From Piliocolobus tephrosceles (taxonomy: Eukaryota; Chordata; Mammalia; Primates; Cercopithecidae), in assembly GCF_002776525.5 (NCBI RefSeq), contig NC_045436.1, forward strand, positions 52,339,514-52,403,513: a stretch of 64,000 nucleotides of DNA. Reading direction: 5' to 3'. Positions 59,460-64,000 of this stretch are shown piece by piece. The position numbers and the translations under genes are program-made. The notes under the pieces were generated by a model, which saw only the letters and a list, made by a program, of their open reading frames with translations, did not search any database and was not told the DNA's origin. Positions within the stretch are counted from its first letter, which is position 1. Every line of letters begins with the position of its first letter.

Positions 59460-59507
59460 ATAAATTTCATTTTACTTATTACATTAGTCATCAGAGGAGG
59501 GCCTACT
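59165..59507 (-). mobile_element. LTR-like repeat (MaLR/MLT-type, family not certain), left part
   Basis: 'ttagtttcctaggacagtgc', 'gacttaaaacaacagaagtt', 'cttacagttctgaaggctag' and 'ctagcttctggtgtctgctg' are a very common primate interspersed repeat. It continues after the AluY at 59823. Confidence 0.75.
59419..59457. repeat. (TG)n microsatellite
   Basis: About 19 pure TG units within the LTR-like repeat. Confidence 0.97.
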
Positions 59508-59806
59508 CTTTTTTTTTTTTTTTTGAGACGGAGTCTCGCTCTGTCGCCCAGGCTGGAGTGCAGTGGCTGGATCTCAGCTCACTGCAAGCTCCGCCTCCCG
59601 GGTTCACGCCATTCTCCTGCCTCAGCCTCCCGAGTAGCTGGGACCACAGACGCCCGCCACCTCGCCCGGCTAATTTTTTGTATTTTTTAGTAGAGACAGG
59701 GTTTCACCGTGTTAGCCAGGATGGTCTCGATCTCCTGACCTCGTGATCCGCCCATCTCGGCCTCCCAAAGTGCTGGGATTACAGGCTTGAGCCACCGCGC
59801 CTGGCC
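59508..59806 (-). mobile_element. Young AluY, Old World monkey type
   Basis: Antisense AluY with intact CpGs, 'cacctcgcccggct' and 'caggcttgagccaccgc'. The target-site duplication 'tcagaggagggcctact' is at 59491-59507, with a slightly altered copy at 59808-59822. Confidence 0.95.
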
Positions 59807-59822
59807 TTCAGGGGGGCCTACT

Positions 59823-59920
59823 TTAATCCAGTATAACCTCATCTTCACTTGATTATCTGCAAAGACTATTTCCAAATAAGCTTACATTCACTGGTACTGG
59901 GGGTAAACTATGTTCTAAGA
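59823..59920 (-). mobile_element. LTR-like repeat, right part
   Basis: 'atccagtataacctcatctt', 'ctatttccaaataagcttac' and 'ggtactgggggtaaac' complete the element begun at 59165. Confidence 0.75.
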
Positions 59921-60079
59921 ATTTATAATCCAGCAGAAATGACATCAAAATACCAACTTTTAAAATCTTTTGCTGTTTGGCTCATACAGTCAATTTCCCA
60001 CATCTATCAAATAACTATTTTGGACTCCAATTAAGTATATATTTTAATACTCTATGCCATATTAATTTTAGCTTCCCTC

Positions 60080-60425
60080 TTAATTTATGTTCCTGTTCAG
60101 AGTAATGTCCCACCTGACTTCAACATTTTCTACTTTGATAGATTCTTTAAGATCCAGATTATGAAACATCCTTTAATATTTAGAACCAAACTTTGCTGCA
60201 TTTTTTCCAAAACTCTTTTGTAATTATAATTAGTACTGTGGTTTAGCATTCTGTTATTTCCAAAAATGCCTCACCAAGTTTTGGCTTCATGTTTAGAATG
60301 TAGGCTCAATGAAGTCTGTGCATATGCTGATTAGATCGAGAGTTGGATCTTGTGTATGTCCTTTCAACGGTAATAGTGAATATACAAAAGACATTATTAA
60401 ATGACTGACTGAATATGGGAATGTA
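60080..60425 (+). mobile_element. Probable diverged L2 3' end
   Basis: 'agaatgtaggctcaatgaag' and a terminal 'attaaatgactgactgaata' resemble the L2 3' UTR. Weak support upstream. Confidence 0.45.
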
Positions 60426-61539
60426 TCTTTAAAATAGACAGGTGAGATAATTTACATGTAGATTATGAATAAACCTTTATCTTGTTATAAAGTAAGAGAG
60501 AATAAAGACACCTGAATTAAAATTACACAAAATTGCAGGTTTAAAGGTAATAAAACTTACAAACAATGTAAAATAACTGTTATGTAATGGAAAATGTTTT
60601 ATTTCTTATACTGTGATTTCAAAGTTGCAGTTGTTTGCAGCGATACAGGAATAAAAATAGATTTCATATAGCCAAATGGAACTAGTTAACAAAAATAAAG
60701 GAGATTTTTGGTGCTTATATGTGTACTCCCTCTCTCTCTTTCCTCTGGAGTCTTTGTAGTCTTATCGCTAGGCTAATAAAATGCAGCCTTTCCTCCTTAG
60801 TTTCCTATTTATTTTTCTTGGGATCTTGAATTACCTCAGCTTCCAGAAACTTTACCTAGTGGAATCTGAAGAAATAATCTGTAATATCTTATTTTTAGAA
60901 AGTTGATTATATAAAATTTAATAAATTATAGTTTTAGTTTACCATTTTTGATTCTTATGACTTAGATACTTCCCTTAATGTCATTTTAATTTCATTATGT
61001 TTGTTATATTTTGGCTGTCATTATGCCTTGTTTTAAATCCATGTTAACTACTTTGTTTCTCTTTAAAACTAATTTTCTCCTTCACTACTCAAGGGGATTC
61101 TTTCTCTTACACAGTAGAAGAAAAAACAACAACTTCTCTAAACTATAAACAAACACTAGCTTCAAGGAGGAATAATTCAATTCACTACCAAAATATCTGT
61201 TTTGTAATCACTATGTATTTACAAAACAACATGCAAGGCACTGCGTATGGCCACAAAAAAAAAAGATATGGGGCAGTTATTGGCCTTTCAGAGCTTAGTC
61301 TTGCCAAATGCATGAAAATAAGCATACATTTAAATGTATTACACATGAAGTAAAATGATAGGACTAGGAAAATTACATAGACATAGACATTCAGAGGACT
61401 GAGAGGAGATAGAGTAGAGAAAAGAAATAAAGGACCAAAACAAAAAAGGTTAAGGTATTTTTACAGATTTATTGGATAATCCATTATTTATATAGGGACT
61501 AAAAGAGATTAAGACTCTAACAGATACAAAATTGAGTTT
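60426..61539. other. Unassigned AT-rich sequence
   Basis: Nothing recognised. Confidence 0.5.
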
Positions 61540-61715
61540 TGAGGAATCCTGCATCTGCTCTCTAACCATTTTAGGCCTTAAGAAAATTATTCTACCTTCT
61601 TAACCCTCAGCTTTTACTGCAGGTGAAAAATAAGTATAAAAAGACCACCTACCTTATGAAGCTTTTATAAATGTTAAGTGAGAGTTGTATAAAAACTTTG
61701 AAAATTGTATATAGT
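61540..61715 (+). mobile_element. MIR SINE
   Basis: 'cttaagaaaattattctacc', 'taaccctcagcttttactgc', 'gaccacctaccttatgaagc' and 'ataaatgttaagtgagagt' follow the sense MIR order. Confidence 0.7.
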
Positions 61716-61799
61716 GTTCTATATTTTTTCCTTTCTTTCATTTTTTTTTTGGCAGAAAATCTGGGATTTTTTTGGGAAAAATGTCAGTATGAATAAAGG

Positions 61800-62025
61800 T
61801 AAACATCCTATTAATATTTGCAAAATAAACTCAGAAATATATTAAATACAGTATATCATGCCCAAATAGGGTTAATCCCAGGAATGCAAGGATGGATTAG
61901 ACTGATTAGAGAATCTACTTATATAATTTTCCTTATTTAAATTAAAGGGGAATATGTAGGTACATAACCGTGGAAAAATGTTTGACCTAAATTCAATACT
62001 CATGCATCATAAAGATATTTAAGCA
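61800..62025 (+). mobile_element. Old L1 fragment, RT region (left of Alu)
   Basis: 'taatcccaggaatgcaagga' is the conserved L1 RT block, followed by decayed RT sequence up to the Alu. Confidence 0.75.
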
Positions 62026-62289
62026 GGCTGGGCAGTGTTTTATGTTGGTAATCCCACAACTTTGGGCAGCATAACGAGACTCCCATCTTTATAAAAATAA
62101 TAATAATAAAAATAGCCAGGCATAATGGTGTGGGCCAGTAGTCTTAGCTACACGAGAGATCAAGGTGGAAGGATCTCTTAAACTCAGGAATTCGAGGCTG
62201 CAGATAGCCATGATTGTGTCATTGCACTCCAGCCCGGGTAGCAGAATGAGACCCTCTCTCAAAACCAAACAAAACAAAAACAAACAAAA
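62026..62289 (+). mobile_element. Old Alu (AluJ-like) with left-arm deletion
   Basis: Starts 'ggctgggcagtgttttatg', lacks part of the left arm, has a TAA-rich linker, right arm 'gcactccagcccgggtagca', and an AAAC-rich tail. The target-site duplication is 'aaagatatttaagca' at 62011-62025 and 'aaagatcttctagca' at 62290-62304. Confidence 0.88.
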
Positions 62290-63171
62290 AAAGATCTTCT
62301 AGCAAACTAAAGATAACAGGACACCACCTAAAGAAAATGAAGAACAAACCTAAACCAACATAGTTTGAATGGTGAAATGTTGGAAACATTTATTTTTTTT
62401 AAAGTAACAAATGAAAAAATTGTCTCTTCCTACCACCATTTGTAGTGAGTATTATGTCTAAGGCCTTAATCAATTCAGGAAGATGGAAAAAAATAACCAG
62501 CATAAGGACAGGAGAGAGGTACCATAATAATAAACTGACACACTAACAGAGTAGATACAATTTTAAGTAATTTTTTGGTATAAAATTAATTACATTCTTA
62601 TACACTAGGTTAAAAAATAAGAAAAGACTATTTAAAAAGTACAAGATGTACAAATCTGATGTACATAAAAATGCATTTGACAAGGAATGTCCAAATCCTT
62701 TATGGAGAAATTATTTAACTTTATTAAAAATCATAAAAGATGACAAAACTGAATATAGACTGTATTCATGAATTAAAAAAAGATTCAGTATCACAAAGAT
62801 GTCAACTGTCTAAATTAATGAGTTATGTCAATGTGATTCTAATAAAAATCTCATCTTTTCTTTGAACTTGACAAACTGATCTGAAAATATATTTAATTGT
62901 AGAGATATAATGATAGGCAAGATAATTTTAAGGAGGAACATGGAAGGAATTGATGCATTGACACATGTTAAGGCATAGCTACCATAAAACAATGGAAATT
63001 GAGACAGTAAATTTGGCTGTGGTGCAAACGACCAATGCCACAGAAGAAAGGCTCCAAATGGAACTATGTATTTCTGGACAGTTTGTGTATGAAGAAAGTG
63101 TAATTATAGCTCAATGTAGAAAGAACAACTTAACAAATGAGGATGAAAGAGGTTTTCCATTTTAAAAAGTT
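62290..63171 (+). mobile_element. Old L1 fragment (right of Alu)
   Basis: Diverged sense L1 ORF2: 'ttaatcaattcaggaagatg' and 'acattcttatacactag' near 62592, then decayed sequence to the next Alu. A 66-codon frame at 62965-63165 lies inside it and is not a gene. Confidence 0.65.
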
Positions 63172-63470
63172 GGCAGGGTGTGATGGCTCACGCCTGTAAT
63201 CCCAACACTTTGGGAGGCCGAGGCGGGCGGATACCTGAGGTCAGGAATTCGAGATCAGCCTGGCCAACATATAGTGAAAACCCGTCTCTACTAACACATA
63301 CAAAAATTAACTGGGCCTTGTGGTGCATCCCTGTAGCCCCAGCTACTTGGGAAGCTGAGGCGGGGAAATTGCTTGAACCCGGGAGGCAGAGGTTGCAGTG
63401 AGCCAATATCATGCCACCACACTCAAGCCTGGGCAACAGAGCAAGACTCTGTCTCTCAAAACAAACAAAC
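63172..63470 (+). mobile_element. Alu SINE (AluS-like), full length
   Basis: Sense Alu from 'ggcagggtgtgatggctcac' to an AAAC-type tail. The short target-site duplication 'aaaaagtt' is at 63164-63171 and 63471-63478. Confidence 0.94.
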
Positions 63471-63571
63471 AAAAAGTTACCTATACTTCACATCATATAC
63501 AAAATTCCTAGTGAACAAATAATTTGGTACAAGAAACTTTTAAAACTTTTAGTACAAAATATGAATTTTCT

Positions 63572-63888
63572 CTCTTTTTCCTTTTCTTTTTTTTTTTTTT
63601 TTTTGAGACAGAGTGTCGCTCTGTCGCCCAGGCTGGACTGCAGTGGTAGGATCTGGGCTCACTGCAAGTTCCGCCTCCTGGATTCACGCCATTCTCCTGC
63701 CTCACCTCCTGAGTAGCTGGGACTTGGGCTCCCACCACCATGCTTGGCTAATTTTGGTTTCATATTTTTAGTAGAGATGGGGTTTCACTGCGCTAGCCAA
63801 GATGATCTAGATCTCCTGAGCTCGTGATGTCTGCCCTCCTGGCCTCCCAACGTGCTGGGATTACAGGCATGAGCCACCTCATCTGGCC
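63572..63888 (-). mobile_element. Alu SINE (AluY/S-like), full length
   Basis: Antisense Alu with T tract, 'gagacagagtgtcgctctg' and 'gggattacaggcatgagcc'. The perfect 17-bp target-site duplication 'caaaatatgaattttct' is at 63555-63571 and 63889-63905, despite substitutions within the element. Confidence 0.95.
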
Positions 63889-63905
63889 CAAAATATGAAT
63901 TTTCT

Positions 63906-64000
63906 TTATGAATTCAGGGTACAGAATATTTAATAAGATCTGAAAATATTAAACATTTTAATTTTGATTATTAAAAATTTAGTGCTTTTCCTGAAATGAC
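63906..64000. other. Unassigned right edge
   Basis: AT-rich bases after the last Alu. Nothing recognised. Confidence 0.5.

Noticed and set aside
59361..59746. Overlapping 109- and 114-codon frames on the plus strand
   Set aside because: They translate a (TG)n tract plus antisense Alu. The familiar 'WDLSSLQAPPPGF' type Alu peptide gives it away. The same applies to frames at 3066-3356, 5029-5373, 32114-32385, 34695-35041, 49583-49894 and 63188-63716.

Overview
This window is primate nuclear DNA, most likely from an Old World monkey (macaque, baboon or vervet type), and it is intergenic or deep-intronic. It is AT-rich and crowded with nested Alu, L1, MIR, L2, MaLR-type LTR and hAT-Charlie repeats. 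I found no convincing host protein-coding exon, tRNA, rRNA, CRISPR array or operon. The lineage call rests on three young AluY copies (49661-49954, 51191-51491, 59508-59806) that carry the reading 'caggcttgagccacc' and a 'cacctcgcc' right-arm variant. I know both as typical of cercopithecine AluY lineages. A nested L1PA tail (21877-22385) has a 3' end that also looks monkey-like.

Layout. 1-11.3 kb: a two-copy 178-bp tandem duplication at the left edge, two plus-strand Alus, MIRs flanking a minus Alu, a THE1/MST-type LTR, then about 5 kb of mostly unassigned AT-rich sequence. 11.3-19 kb: a 1.2-kb antisense L2 with a (GT)n tract, MIRs, and an LTR-like repeat with compound microsatellites. 19-32.6 kb: an L1 cluster. 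A near full-length antisense L1MA (20755-26695) hosts a younger twin-primed L1PA. Next to it an old antisense L1M (26745-32570) is split by a 4-kb sense L1, which itself holds an Alu. 32.6-38 kb: Alus, an L1 fragment, a MER5A and unassigned sequence. 38.1-44.9 kb: a long antisense L1M, split by an Alu and a younger L1, with a three-copy 60-bp tandem repeat near its 5' end. 45-50 kb: a second THE1/MST LTR, a hAT-Charlie element, a split sense L2 and a perfect AT minisatellite. 50.3-50.8 kb: a CpG-rich solo LTR with an exact 5-bp target-site duplication, lying between two same-strand AluYs. 51.5-64 kb: L2, MIR, sense L1 fragments, a solo LTR with a tetranucleotide array, an LTR-like repeat split by an AluY, and a closely spaced inverted Alu pair at the right edge.

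No new gene system is visible. The most interesting signals are structural. Two separate old L1s carry short inverted copies of their own sequence that look like template-switch events: a 34-bp-arm hairpin at 31438-31513, and a 64-bp inverted copy at 38619-38682 of the segment at 39121-39184. The twin-primed L1 has both target duplications intact. The CpG-dense solo LTR with tandem E2F-like motifs and a CRE is the only promoter-grade sequence in the window.

Limits: repeat family names come from recognition of consensus sequences, not from a search. Boundaries of old elements are approximate (tens of bases). Boundaries set by target-site duplications are accurate to a few bases.
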